Shown: one piece after another, positions 42,686-50,798 of the stretch | Layout of the letters: each line of letters begins with the position of its first letter | How positions within the stretch are numbered: the stretch's first letter is position 1 | Source of the DNA: Mesorhizobium sp. GbtcB19 | GTDB taxonomy: Bacteria > Pseudomonadota > Alphaproteobacteria > Rhizobiales > Rhizobiaceae | DNA length: 64,000 bases | Reading direction: 5' to 3' | NCBI RefSeq assembly: GCF_019091085.1 | Contig: NZ_JAGXJY010000018.1 | Location: 47,203-111,202 of the forward strand | The notes under the pieces: generated by a model | What the model was told of the DNA's origin: nothing | What the model saw: only the letters and a program-made list of their open reading frames with translations | The model's database searches: none | Made by a program: the position numbers and the translations under genes

Positions 42686-42744
42686 TTTGTTTTGACGCAA
42701 TTCCGGACGGAAAACCGCTCCACACTTTTCCTGGAATTGCTCTA
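42686..42744. repeat. Dispersed palindromic repeat, copy 2
   Basis: This copy shares CGCAATTCCGGACGGAAAAC with 34431-34488 and closes with CTGGAATTGCTCTA, so CAATTCC pairs with GGAATTG. It begins at the anmK stop and its last three bases form the stop codon of the convergent GNAT gene, so it fills the whole intergenic space and may terminate both genes. Confidence 0.78.
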
Positions 42745-43164
42745 AGGCAGCTTCTTCTGCAGGAAGACGCGGCGGCGGCCGATCGGGAAATCCGGCAATT
42801 CGCCGAACGGCTTATAGCCTTGGCGCTCGTAGACCTTCTCAGCGGTTGGACTGAAAGTGTCGATCCAGGCGCCGTGGCAGCCGCGCGCGACAGCCTCCTG
42901 TTCGGCGGCGTCGAGCATGCCGGCGGCTATGCGGCGGCCGCGCAGCTTTTCGTCGACCCACAGCCACTGCACGTAGAGCCAGCCCCAGGCGGTGTAGCCG
43001 GAAATTCCGGCGACGACGGCGCCATGCTCGTCGCGCGCGAAAACCGCCACCGGCTTTCGGCCCGAGGCGCCGACATCGGCATCGTTGAAGGCGCTTAGGC
43101 TGCCGCTCAGGAAAGCGAGGTCCTGCGGCGTGGGCTCGGCGGTAACTTCAAGGCTCGTCTTCAT
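42742..43164 (-). CDS. GNAT-family N-acetyltransferase
   Basis: The 140-residue protein is of typical GNAT length, with the acetyl-CoA-binding motif A at LWVDEKLRGRRIAAGMLDAAEQEA and a C-terminal VYERQGYKPFGELPDFP. The small residue pattern suggests a general stress or resistance-type acetyltransferase; the acceptor is not known. Its stop codon is provided by a repeat. It is divergent from the RibD-C domain gene at 43323. Confidence 0.83.
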   Translation of the reverse strand: MKTSLEVTAEPTPQDLAFLSGSLSAFNDADVGASGRKPVAVFARDEHGAVVAGISGYTAWGWLYVQWLWVDEKLRGRRIAAGMLDAAEQEAVARGCHGAWIDTFSPTAEKVYERQGYKPFGELPDFPIGRRRVFLQKKLP

Positions 43165-43256
43165 CGCGCTTTTCGCTCCGGCCGATACTGCGCCAAGCCA
43201 TACCGAAGGAGCCAAGGTGTCGGCAAGCCAGCCACGGTCCGCAAAATAATTTCCCC

Positions 43257-43287
43257 GCCACGTATCCTGAAGCGCGCCTCGTACGTC
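43257..43287 (+). promoter_or_regulatory. Candidate ECF-sigma promoter 1
   Basis: GCCACGTATCCT (43257-43268) and TACGTC (43282-43287) are separated by 13 nt. The same two blocks with the same spacing recur at 43920-43950. A CGTC -10 core is typical of ECF promoters. It lies about 35 bp upstream of the dihydrofolate reductase-like gene. Confidence 0.6.
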
Positions 43288-43322
43288 CTACGAAGGTCGT
43301 CCACGCAGCAGGAGAAATTTTG

Positions 43323-43862
43323 ATGAGGAAATTGATCGTCGGCAGCTTCGTTTCGCTCGACGGCGTCATCGAAGCGCCCATGAACTGGGCGCCGCCCTTC
43401 TTTGTCGGAGATGCGCTGGAACATTCGTATGAGAAGGCCGGCGAGGCGGAGTACTTCCTGCTCGGGCGCGTGACATACGAGCTGTTTTCCAGCCGATGGC
43501 CGCAGATCCAGGGCAAGTATATGGATCGCATGAACGGGATGAAGAAGCTGGTCGCGTCGCGGACCCTGACGGAGGTCGGCTGGAACGCTTCCCTGATCGA
43601 AGGCGACGTCGCGGCAGGGCTCGCCGCGATCAAGGCGCAAGGCGGCGGCGACATATTGAAATACGGCATCAGCCAGCTCGACCAGACCCTGCTCGCCGGC
43701 GGGCTCGTCGACGAATATCAGCTGTCGATCCTGCCGACACGGGTCGGCTATGGAAAACGCGCGTTCCAGGACGTCGATCCGTCGCTGATCCGGTTGGAGC
43801 TCACGAACACGCGCCGGTTCGAGAGCGGCATCGTGACGCTCACCTATCGCGTGCTGAAATGA
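43323..43862 (+). CDS. RibD C-terminal/dihydrofolate reductase-like protein
   Basis: The 179-residue protein has the bacterial RibD-C/DHFR-like pattern: RKLIVGSFVSLDGVIEAP, FLLGRVTYELFSSRWP, KKLVASRTL, and GGDILKYGISQLDQTLLAGGLVDEY near the NADPH site. Members are reductases of unknown physiological substrate. AGGAG lies 8 nt before the ATG. An upstream bipartite motif matches one before the GFA-sigma operon 0.7 kb downstream, suggesting control by the ECF factor encoded at 44443. Confidence 0.83.
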   Translation: MRKLIVGSFVSLDGVIEAPMNWAPPFFVGDALEHSYEKAGEAEYFLLGRVTYELFSSRWPQIQGKYMDRMNGMKKLVASRTLTEVGWNASLIEGDVAAGLAAIKAQGGGDILKYGISQLDQTLLAGGLVDEYQLSILPTRVGYGKRAFQDVDPSLIRLELTNTRRFESGIVTLTYRVLK

Positions 43863-43919
43863 CCCTGGCGCGCAATGAAGTTGATCATGCCAGATGCCTG
43901 CCGCGAGAATCCGCCTCAC

Positions 43920-43950
43920 GCCACGTATCCTTTTGTCGCCGGCATACGTC
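43920..43950 (+). promoter_or_regulatory. Candidate ECF-sigma promoter 2
   Basis: GCCACGTATCCT (43920-43931) and TACGTC (43945-43950), separated by 13 nt, repeat the arrangement at 43257-43287. It lies about 50 bp upstream of the GFA gene, whose operon contains the ECF sigma gene, implying autoregulation. Confidence 0.6.
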
Positions 43951-44001
43951 TAGGAAGCAGGCCGGCGCGTGCCGGTTCGCTAGCGCGGAGATTATCGGGA
44001 T

Positions 44002-44421
44002 ATGCTGAAGACCTACGCAGGAACCTGCCATTGCGGCAAAGTTCGATTCGAGGCCGATATCGACCTCAGCCGGGGAACCGTCAAATGCAATTGCTCGACA
44101 TGCACCAAGACCCGCTCCTGGGTGGGGTTCGTCGGTCCGCAGCACTTTCGCCTCACGTCCGGGGCCGAAGCGCAGACCGAATATCAGTGGATCCCGCCCG
44201 GCAGGGAGGCGCCCAGCATCCAGTATCATTTCTGCTCGACGTGCGGCGTGCGCATGCCCGCGCGCGGCGACATCCCGGTACTTGGCGGCATCGTCTTCGC
44301 CATTCCGATTGCGGCGCTCGACGGCGTCGATCCGGATGAACTGGCGGCGGCGCCGGTGATGTATCTCGACGGCAGGCACGATCGCTTCGATCGGACTCCC
44401 GACGACATCAGGACGATGTAA
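44002..44421 (+). CDS. GFA/CENP-V-domain zinc protein
   Basis: The 139-residue protein has the zinc-binding cysteine set of the glutathione-dependent formaldehyde-activating family: Cys9/Cys11 (TCHCG), Cys29/31/34 (CNCSTC) and Cys78/81 (FCSTCG). The family label comes from one enzyme that binds S-hydroxymethylglutathione; most members have unknown function. It is followed after 21 bp by an ECF sigma gene and preceded by the second copy of a candidate ECF promoter. Confidence 0.85.
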   Translation: MLKTYAGTCHCGKVRFEADIDLSRGTVKCNCSTCTKTRSWVGFVGPQHFRLTSGAEAQTEYQWIPPGREAPSIQYHFCSTCGVRMPARGDIPVLGGIVFAIPIAALDGVDPDELAAAPVMYLDGRHDRFDRTPDDIRTM

Positions 44422-44442
44422 CATGGGCGGGTCGGGTAAGAG

Positions 44443-45384
44443 ATGCGTAACGGTGTTCGTGTTGCCATGACGATGCAGCCAAGACTCGAGCCCAGCGGGC
44501 TCTTCGACCTTCGCTATGCCGCGTTCCTGGAAACGGTCGCGCATTTGCGGGAGCGGCTGCACCGCTATTGCACGCGCATGACGGGTTCGGCGCTCGACGG
44601 CGAGGATGTCATGCAGGAAACGCTGTTCGAGATCTATCGCAAGATCGAAATGATCGACGATCCGGGCGCGCTTCGTTCATGGCTGTTTCGCACCGCGCAT
44701 AACCGCTGCATCGATTTCCTGCGCAACCGGCAGACGCGGCGGCGCGCCGAAGCCAGTTTTGCGGTCGACGAGATCGTTCTGCCGGTCGAGCCGGCGGGCC
44801 AGGGCGCCGACCGCGCCATCGAACGGCTGGTGATCAACCTGCCGCCCAAGGAGCGAGCCTGCGTCCTGTTGAAAGACGTCTTCGACCATTCGCTGGAAGA
44901 AATCGGCGATCTCGTCGGATCGACGGTCGGTGGCGTCAAGGCCGCATTGAGCCGTGGCCGCGCCAAGCTCGCCGCGTTGCCGTGCCAGCCGGTCGTGCGC
45001 CTGGAACCTTCGCCGGATCCCGAGCTTTCAAGACTGCTCAACCGCTATGTCGAACTCTTCAATCGCCGTGACTGGGACGGCGTGCGGGCATTGACCAGCG
45101 CCGACGCGCAATTGCGGGTGTCGGACTGCTTCAAGGGGCTTTTGTCGGAATCGATCTATTTCGTCGAATATGAAAAGGGCAAGGCAAGCTGGAAGATGGC
45201 GATCGGCGCGGTCGATGGCGACACCATGCTGCTCGTGCTCCACCGCGGCGAAGCCGGCTGGAGCCCGGCCTATCCGGTCCGGATCGAAGCGACCGGCGGC
45301 ACCATCGATCGGATCAGCGACTATTATGCATGCCCATGGCTGCTGAAGGCGGCGCGCACGGTTGTGGTGGCCAGCCCGAATTGA
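44443..45384 (+). CDS. ECF RNA polymerase sigma factor with C-terminal SnoaL-like domain
   Basis: The 313-residue protein has sigma region 2 (about residues 30-95: LHRYCTRMTGSALDGEDVMQETLFE, LRSWLFRTAHNRCIDFLRNR) and region 4 (LPPKERACVLLKDVFDHSLEEIGDLVGSTVGGVKAALSRGR, split by the usual HTH). A NTF2/SnoaL-like C-terminal domain follows (LLNRYVELFNRRDWDGVRALTS onward). The layout resembles ECF41/ECF56 factors, in which the added domain replaces a separate anti-sigma factor. No anti-sigma gene is adjacent. An ATG eight codons downstream is an alternative start. Probably autoregulated through the motif at 43920. Confidence 0.85.
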   Translation: MRNGVRVAMTMQPRLEPSGLFDLRYAAFLETVAHLRERLHRYCTRMTGSALDGEDVMQETLFEIYRKIEMIDDPGALRSWLFRTAHNRCIDFLRNRQTRRRAEASFAVDEIVLPVEPAGQGADRAIERLVINLPPKERACVLLKDVFDHSLEEIGDLVGSTVGGVKAALSRGRAKLAALPCQPVVRLEPSPDPELSRLLNRYVELFNRRDWDGVRALTSADAQLRVSDCFKGLLSESIYFVEYEKGKASWKMAIGAVDGDTMLLVLHRGEAGWSPAYPVRIEATGGTIDRISDYYACPWLLKAARTVVVASPN

Positions 45385-45397
45385 TCGCGCGGACCAG

Positions 45398-46576
45398 TCA
45401 GCTCGCGGACCGCCACGCCGCGGCGCTCGCCGCTACCAGCATCAATCCGGCAGCTATCAGGGCGCAGTTGGCAAAGCCAAGGCTCGTGTAGAGCGGGCCG
45501 AAGCCTGCCGTGCCGACGGTGACGGCGAGATAGGTGACCGCGCTGTTCAGGCCCATGATGGTGCCGCGCCGCGCCGGGTCGAGCGCGGTGAGGCGCATGA
45601 CCAGCACATTCAGGCCGAAATGATTGGCGAGGCCCCAGACGGCAATCGATCCCAGCAGCAGGCCGAAGCTGCCGCTCGCGAGCGCGATCGCGACATAGAC
45701 GGCGGCGACCAGCAGATAGGCGAAGGGCATGACGCGGCGGGCACCAAGACGATCGATGACGCCGTCCAGCAAGGCCGCTGCGCCGAAACCGAGACCGTAG
45801 GCGACAGCCGCCAGGCCGTTGGCGCTGACCGGCTCGCCGAGAGCTTCATGCAGATGATCGCCGAGATAACCGTAGACGCCATAGAAGGCGGTCATGAAGG
45901 CGCCGCAGGCAATGAGCAGCGGCAGGATGCCGGGAACGGCGAGCGCGCCGAGCGGCGACGGCGCGGGACCGCTTTTCCTGGTGTCATGCAGCGAGCTCAT
46001 CGCCAGGCCGGCGACGGCCGTTCCCGCCAGCAACGCCACGGCGGCGAAGACGGCGCGCCAGTGGATGAGGTCGGCAAGCACCGCCGATAGCGAGACGCCG
46101 GCGACCATGGAAAGCGTCCAGCCGGTCAGCACGACGCCGATGGTGCCGCTCTCGCGGCCGGGCGGCGCGATCGCGGCCGAGCTGGCGTAGATCGCCGGCA
46201 TCGCGATGCCGGCGGCAATGCCGGCTACCAGCTGGGCCGTCACGAGCAACGCAACCGTCGGCGCCAGGGCGCTGGCGACAAGGGCCAGCGCCAGCAGCAG
46301 CAAGGCGCCCTGCAGCATGCGGCGCGCGCCGATCCGGTCGATGTAGCGGGCAAGGAAGAGCGCGCTGGCGGAGGTGCCGAGGCCGAAGGCTGCGGCGGCC
46401 GTCATCACCGCCGGCACGCTGGCGCCGAACGATGCGGCGACGGCCGGCGCGATCGGTCCCAGAACCAGCGAGTTGGAGCCGATGACGGCGATGCAGCCCG
46501 TCAGCAGATAGGCGGCGGCCGGGATCGGCGCACGGGGCGCCGCGGTCAGAATTGCTGATTGATCACTGTTCGACAT
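45398..46576 (-). CDS. MFS transporter (drug/metabolite exporter type)
   Basis: The 392-residue protein has twelve predicted membrane helices and the MFS loop motif (ARYIDRIGARRMLQGALLL between helices 2 and 3, and DRLGARRVMPFAYLL between 8 and 9). It resembles small-molecule or amino-acid exporters of the Bcr/AraJ group. It is divergent from a Lrp/AsnC regulator with only about 50 bp between starts, so AsnC-controlled export of an amino acid or analogue is a reasonable inference. No clear ribosome binding site is visible. Confidence 0.85.
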   Translation of the reverse strand: MSNSDQSAILTAAPRAPIPAAAYLLTGCIAVIGSNSLVLGPIAPAVAASFGASVPAVMTAAAAFGLGTSASALFLARYIDRIGARRMLQGALLLLALALVASALAPTVALLVTAQLVAGIAAGIAMPAIYASSAAIAPPGRESGTIGVVLTGWTLSMVAGVSLSAVLADLIHWRAVFAAVALLAGTAVAGLAMSSLHDTRKSGPAPSPLGALAVPGILPLLIACGAFMTAFYGVYGYLGDHLHEALGEPVSANGLAAVAYGLGFGAAALLDGVIDRLGARRVMPFAYLLVAAVYVAIALASGSFGLLLGSIAVWGLANHFGLNVLVMRLTALDPARRGTIMGLNSAVTYLAVTVGTAGFGPLYTSLGFANCALIAAGLMLVAASAAAWRSAS

Positions 46577-46591
46577 ATCATCATAATGGCC

Positions 46592-46602
46592 GAATTAAAT
46601 TC
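46592..46602. promoter_or_regulatory. Candidate Lrp/AsnC operator
   Basis: A perfect GAATT-A-AATTC inverted repeat lies in the 48-bp space between the MFS and AsnC starts. Lrp-type regulators favour AT-rich palindromes, so control of both genes from here is plausible. Confidence 0.35.
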
Positions 46603-46624
46603 CGCATCAATGGAGAATTTCCAT

Positions 46625-47164
46625 ATGGACCTAGAAACAGATGACATTCAGCGGAACAAGCAGCCGACCCGAGAGATCGACCCGGTCGACCGAAAGATAT
46701 TAGGCGTTCTCGTCGAGGACGCGACCATCAGCTATGCCGAACTCGGCGAACGCGTCGGCCTGTCGCCGCCGGCGGCGCATGAGCGGGTCAAGCGGCTCAA
46801 GCGCAGCGGCGCCATCCGCGCCACCTCGGCGATCATCGATCCGAGGGCGGTGAAGAAGCCGCTGCTTGCCTTCGTGCATATCGACACAAGAGGCTGGGGC
46901 AAGACGCCGGAACTGATGGCGGTGTCCAAATATCCGGAGGTCGAGGAGATCCACACGGTTGCCGGCGACACCTGCATGCTGCTCAAGGTGCGCACCGAGG
47001 ACACCCGGGCGCTCGAAGGACTGCTCGCCCGTCTCTACGACACGCCCGGCGTCACCTCGACGCGCAGTTATGTCGTGCTGTCGACCTATCTCGAGCGTCC
47101 GGTGCAGCCTGAGATCACCAGCGAATGGCCAGCGCCGAAGCATATGGCGAACCCTATGTATTAG
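46625..47164 (+). CDS. Lrp/AsnC-family transcriptional regulator
   Basis: The chosen ATG (MDLETDD) lies 9 nt from GGAG; ATGs upstream would add up to 22 residues. The 179-residue protein has an N-terminal HTH (IDPVDRKILGVLVEDATISYAEL, LSPPAAHERVKRLKRSG) and a C-terminal RAM/AsnC ligand domain (VEEIHTVAGDTCMLLKVRT). It is somewhat longer than the usual ~155 residues because of a polar N-terminal tail. It probably controls the divergent MFS gene. Confidence 0.86.
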   Translation: MDLETDDIQRNKQPTREIDPVDRKILGVLVEDATISYAELGERVGLSPPAAHERVKRLKRSGAIRATSAIIDPRAVKKPLLAFVHIDTRGWGKTPELMAVSKYPEVEEIHTVAGDTCMLLKVRTEDTRALEGLLARLYDTPGVTSTRSYVVLSTYLERPVQPEITSEWPAPKHMANPMY

Positions 47165-47664
47165 GTCGCCGCGAGCTGATGGCGCCTGGAAAGCGCCAGC
47201 AGATAGAAGGCCGCGACATGCGTGATCATCAAGAGCGGCACGTAGATGACCGGGATCGCGTAGGTCGCGCCCAACTGCCCGGCATGCCCCGGAAGGTCGA
47301 GCATGACGCCGTGATAGTAGTCGCCGAAAAGGTCGACCACGCCCACGATATTGAAGGCGACGACCAGCGGCCAGAAGATCGCAGGCCTCGCCGCGCCAAG
47401 CAGCGCCAGCATGGCGAGCAGGCCGGTTGCGAAGTCGCCATAGGCGGCAAAAGGGGCAAAGCCGGCGGGCAGGTCCGGCCCCACGACGCCCGGGATGAGG
47501 AAGACGAGCCCGAAGAAGCGGAAGCTGTGCAGCGTTGCGATGGCGCGCTGCGCCTCTATCGGCTCCATCGATCTCAGCTTCGGCCAGATATAGGCCGCAA
47601 AGCAAAGCAACCAGGGCACGTAGCCAAGCCCGAGTTGGATGTTCAGGATCATCGCCGGTGACAT
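47161..47664 (-). CDS. Integral membrane protein of unknown function
   Basis: The 167-residue protein has four or five predicted membrane helices and no recognised catalytic motif. It begins MSPAMILNIQLGLGYVPWLLCF. Charged loops hold RSMEPIEAQRAIATLHSFRFFG and a histidine-containing GDYYHGVMLDLPGH segment that could bind a metal or ligand. It lies 9 bp after a methyltransferase gene on the same strand, probably in one transcript, and its 3' end overlaps the convergent AsnC gene by 4 bases. Confidence 0.72.
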   Translation of the reverse strand: MSPAMILNIQLGLGYVPWLLCFAAYIWPKLRSMEPIEAQRAIATLHSFRFFGLVFLIPGVVGPDLPAGFAPFAAYGDFATGLLAMLALLGAARPAIFWPLVVAFNIVGVVDLFGDYYHGVMLDLPGHAGQLGATYAIPVIYVPLLMITHVAAFYLLALSRRHQLAAT

Positions 47665-47673
47665 CCGCGCCTC

Positions 47674-48504
47674 CTATAAAGCCTTGATAGGAACGGCTTC
47701 GAACACTGCGGTCAGGATACCCAGTCGGCCTTGCATGAGATTGCGTCCGAGATTGGTGGTGAGTTCCGGGAAATTCTGCCCCATGACGACGCCGAGATTG
47801 AGCGGCGGCGGACCGGAGGCGCGGAGCTCGGCGAACCAGGCCTTGGCGGCGGCGGTATCGTCGCGGCGGACGAGGGTGCCGAAGCCGGCGGCCTCGATGG
47901 CCGCGCAGGTCGCTTCGGCGTTCAGCAGGAAGCTTTCGCCCGGCGTCTTCGCCCAGGGAACCGGATATTGCGGGTCGCCGCCATTCAGCACGACGTCGTA
48001 GGTGGCGAATTTTCCGCCCGGCTTCAGCACGCGCCTGATCTCGCGGTAGAGCAGCGACCGGTCGGCGATGTTCATCGCCACATGCTGCAACAGCGCGGCA
48101 TCGAAGCGGCCAGCTTCGAAAGGCAGCGCCAGCGCGCTGCCGGTTTCGAACGACACTTTGCCGTCCTGCCCGGTCCGCCGGGTCAGATAGCGCGCGGCCT
48201 CGACGAAGGGTTCGCTGAGATCGATGCCGGTCACCTCGCAGCCATAGGTCGCCTGCAGGAAGCGGGCGGGACCGCCGACGCCCGATCCGACATCGAGAAC
48301 CAACATGTCGGCGGAAATGACCGCCAGATTGGCGAGCTCGGCGGTCGCGGCCAGCCCGCGGGTGTGGAACTGGTCGAGCGTGGCCAATTGCTCGGGCATC
48401 AGCCGCTGTTCGTCCGGCCCAAAAACGGCAAGTGCTGCCTTCAGGCGTTCGGTCAGGCCGGTCGCGCGGTAGTGATCGCGCACGCGATCGAGTTCATCGG
48501 TCAT
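47674..48504 (-). CDS. SAM-dependent class I methyltransferase
   Basis: The 276-residue protein contains the SAM-binding motif I VLDVGSGVGGPARFL, acidic loop VTGIDLSEPFV, motif near ALPFEAGRFDAALLQHVAMNI and the VLKPGGKFATYD strand. These fit UbiE/phosphoethanolamine-type small-molecule methyltransferases. The start (MTDELDRVRDHY) follows AGGGAAG. It is divergent from a LysR regulator 85 bp away and upstream of a small membrane protein; the acceptor is unknown. Confidence 0.84.
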   Translation of the reverse strand: MTDELDRVRDHYRATGLTERLKAALAVFGPDEQRLMPEQLATLDQFHTRGLAATAELANLAVISADMLVLDVGSGVGGPARFLQATYGCEVTGIDLSEPFVEAARYLTRRTGQDGKVSFETGSALALPFEAGRFDAALLQHVAMNIADRSLLYREIRRVLKPGGKFATYDVVLNGGDPQYPVPWAKTPGESFLLNAEATCAAIEAAGFGTLVRRDDTAAAKAWFAELRASGPPPLNLGVVMGQNFPELTTNLGRNLMQGRLGILTAVFEAVPIKAL

Positions 48505-48589
48505 TGCCACTTCCCTGTTGGTGTTCCTGGTCACGCAAGAGATAAGGCGGCTTTCTGCCAGCGACTATCCGCGATAATGTCGATGGGTC

Positions 48590-49543
48590 ATGAAGCAGAA
48601 CTTCACAGTCAGGTATGGCGCGCTTGATGGCGTCGAAGCCTTCTTGAGCGTCGCCAGGCATCGCAATTTCCGCAAGGCGGCGGCCGAGCTTGCCGTGACA
48701 CCGTCAGCGATCAGCCAGGCGATACGCACGCTCGAGGCGCGCATCGGTGCTGCGCTGTTCATCCGCACGACGCGCAGCGTCGGCCTGACCGAAGCTGGCG
48801 AGCGCTTTTTCGCGCGCGCGCGGCCGGCCTTCGAGGAGTTGATCGCCGCGAGCGAGATCGCGCGCGGAATGGGCCAGCGCCCGGCGGGGCTGTTGCGCCT
48901 TTCGGTGCCGCCGGCTGTTGTGCCGGTGCTGCTGGAGCCGATGATCGCCTCCTTCTGCCAGGCCTATCCCGAGATCGAGCTGGAGATCGTTGCCAGCGGC
49001 GAGCTGGCCGATCTCGCGGCCGCAGGCTTCGATGCCGGCATCCGCATGGGCGATCTGATCGCGCCCGACATGGTCGCGGTCCGCCTGACGCCGTCCTTCC
49101 CGATGGTGGTCGTCGGCAGTCCGGATTATCTGCGCCGGCGCGCGGCGCCCGAGCGCATCGAGGATCTGCGCGACCATGCCTGCCTGCGCCTGCGCCGCTC
49201 GAACGGTTCGGTCGCGCCCTGGTCTTTCGTCGACGGCAACAAGACGATAGAGGCGATCGTCTCGGGACCGCTGATCGCGCACGACTATCCGTCGCTGCTC
49301 GGCGCGGCGATCCAGGGTGTCGGGCTGGCGCAGGTGCCGAGCCCGATCGCCGAGGCGCCGATCGCCGACGGGCGTCTGCAGGCGCTGCTCGGCCGCTTCG
49401 CGGTGACTACGCCGGGGGTTTTTCTCTATTATCCGGAGAGGCATCAGGTGCTGCCCAAGCTGCGGGCCTTCATCGACCATATCCGGCATCCGGGCGACAC
49501 CGGTTCTTCCCCGAAGCGATCGGGCAAACGGCGGCAAAGCTGA
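48590..49543 (+). CDS. LysR-family transcriptional regulator
   Basis: A 317-residue LysR protein: HTH at ALDGVEAFLSVARHRNFRKAAAEL and wing IRTTRSVGLTEAGERFF, followed by the effector domain (GLLRLSVPPAVVPVLLEP). A short basic tail (SPKRSGKRRQS) ends the protein. It is divergent from the methyltransferase gene and may control it. Confidence 0.87.
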   Translation: MKQNFTVRYGALDGVEAFLSVARHRNFRKAAAELAVTPSAISQAIRTLEARIGAALFIRTTRSVGLTEAGERFFARARPAFEELIAASEIARGMGQRPAGLLRLSVPPAVVPVLLEPMIASFCQAYPEIELEIVASGELADLAAAGFDAGIRMGDLIAPDMVAVRLTPSFPMVVVGSPDYLRRRAAPERIEDLRDHACLRLRRSNGSVAPWSFVDGNKTIEAIVSGPLIAHDYPSLLGAAIQGVGLAQVPSPIAEAPIADGRLQALLGRFAVTTPGVFLYYPERHQVLPKLRAFIDHIRHPGDTGSSPKRSGKRRQS

Positions 49544-49561
49544 CGTCTCAAGTCTGACGGT

Positions 49562-50710
49562 TCACTGGGCCGGCTGTGTCCGCGCATATTCGAGCTGCAT
49601 GGCGACGAAATCGGTGGTGCGTGCGCCGTAGCGCGCCGTGATGTCCTCGAGCGTCCGGTCCAGCGCCTTTGCCGGCGGCATGTCCGCCATGGCCGACACC
49701 GTCCGGTCCGCCGGCCAGTCAGCGTCGACTTGGTCGGGCAGGATGCGGATGCCGCCGCGGCTGACGACGGCGCCGTCATTTGCGGCAAAGGTGACGGCGC
49801 CGGAGCGAAAGGTTCGCGACCAGGCGTCGGCGGCCAGCGCCAGCGACACCTCGTCCATGCCCGGCGTCAGCGGAATGCCGAGCTGCTCGTGATTGAAGAA
49901 GGCAAGCGTGTTGCCGATCGCCGTCAGCGCGAAGGGCCGCGTGAATTTGAAGGCACCGCTGTCGTGGCGCGCGCCCCAACGGTCGAGGCCGAGATCGCGA
50001 GCGACGGCCTCGGCTTTCTCACGGCCCGCAATCGCCTCGATCAGGGTCAGCATCATCGGCATGGAGGCGGTGATGCCGGTCGTGGTCGCGACATTCCGGT
50101 CGACGACGTAGCGGCGGTCGGTGACATAGCGGATCGTGGGATGCTTCCGGCGCAGTTCGTTCAGCGAATACCAGTGCGTCGTCGCGCGCTTGCCGTCCAG
50201 CAATCCGCTGGCGCCGACCACCGTTGCGCCGACGCAGACGCCGATCACGATGGCACCCTTGGCCGACTGCTCCCTGATCCATTTCAACACGTCCGGATCG
50301 TCGTCGCGCATCATGGCGGGAACGATGACATAGTCGGCGCCTTGCGGATGCTGGGCGTCGAACGAGGCGATCGTCGCATCGGGCTCGACGCGCAAGGCCG
50401 GGTGCAGTTGCACGGGCCCCGGCTGCGTCGCCAGCGCGACGACATCGGCGACGTCGGCGCGGCGCAGGATGCCATAGGGCATCAGATAATCGGTGGTCTC
50501 GGTGCCGTCGTTGACGCCGATGATCGCGATCAGCGGGCGCGGACGTTTCGGCTTCAGCGCCGCGAGCGTGGCCTCGGTCTCCTTGGCGTCGATCGCCGGC
50601 TGCACCGCGGCGACGGGTGCCGAGGGCAGAGACAGGAGCCAAGCGGCCACTACGACGGCCGATAGCGCGACAAGCCCAAGGGTGCTCCACAATAACATTC
50701 GCAAACTCAT
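49562..50710 (-). CDS. Membrane-anchored DJ-1/PfpI-family protein
   Basis: The 382-residue protein begins with a hydrophobic anchor or signal (residues 4-28). A DJ-1/PfpI domain follows with the nucleophile Cys159 in IGVCVGATVV and the HW motif in ATTHWYS. A C-terminal region of about 150 residues has no recognised fold. The GGAAGG site fits the chosen ATG. It is divergent from a GlxA-type regulator that carries the same domain (CTGAYLLAEAGLLDG), suggesting duplication. The anchor implies the domain acts outside the cytoplasm; its activity is unknown. Confidence 0.8.
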   Translation of the reverse strand: MSLRMLLWSTLGLVALSAVVVAAWLLSLPSAPVAAVQPAIDAKETEATLAALKPKRPRPLIAIIGVNDGTETTDYLMPYGILRRADVADVVALATQPGPVQLHPALRVEPDATIASFDAQHPQGADYVIVPAMMRDDDPDVLKWIREQSAKGAIVIGVCVGATVVGASGLLDGKRATTHWYSLNELRRKHPTIRYVTDRRYVVDRNVATTTGITASMPMMLTLIEAIAGREKAEAVARDLGLDRWGARHDSGAFKFTRPFALTAIGNTLAFFNHEQLGIPLTPGMDEVSLALAADAWSRTFRSGAVTFAANDGAVVSRGGIRILPDQVDADWPADRTVSAMADMPPAKALDRTLEDITARYGARTTDFVAMQLEYARTQPAQ

Positions 50711-50759
50711 GGTCCGGTCCTTCCGATCCAAACGCTTGACCGGCAACCTAGCTCCGCGC

Positions 50760-50775
50760 CATTTTGGCCGAAATG
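50760..50775. promoter_or_regulatory. Palindrome between the DJ-1 gene and the GlxA regulator
   Basis: CATTTTGGCCGAAATG is a 16-bp palindrome with one mismatched pair, centred in the 88-bp divergent region, 24 bp upstream of the regulator start. A plausible binding site for the AraC-type regulator or another dimeric protein. Confidence 0.4.
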
Positions 50776-50798
50776 ACATATATCGGGCGAAAACTGCC

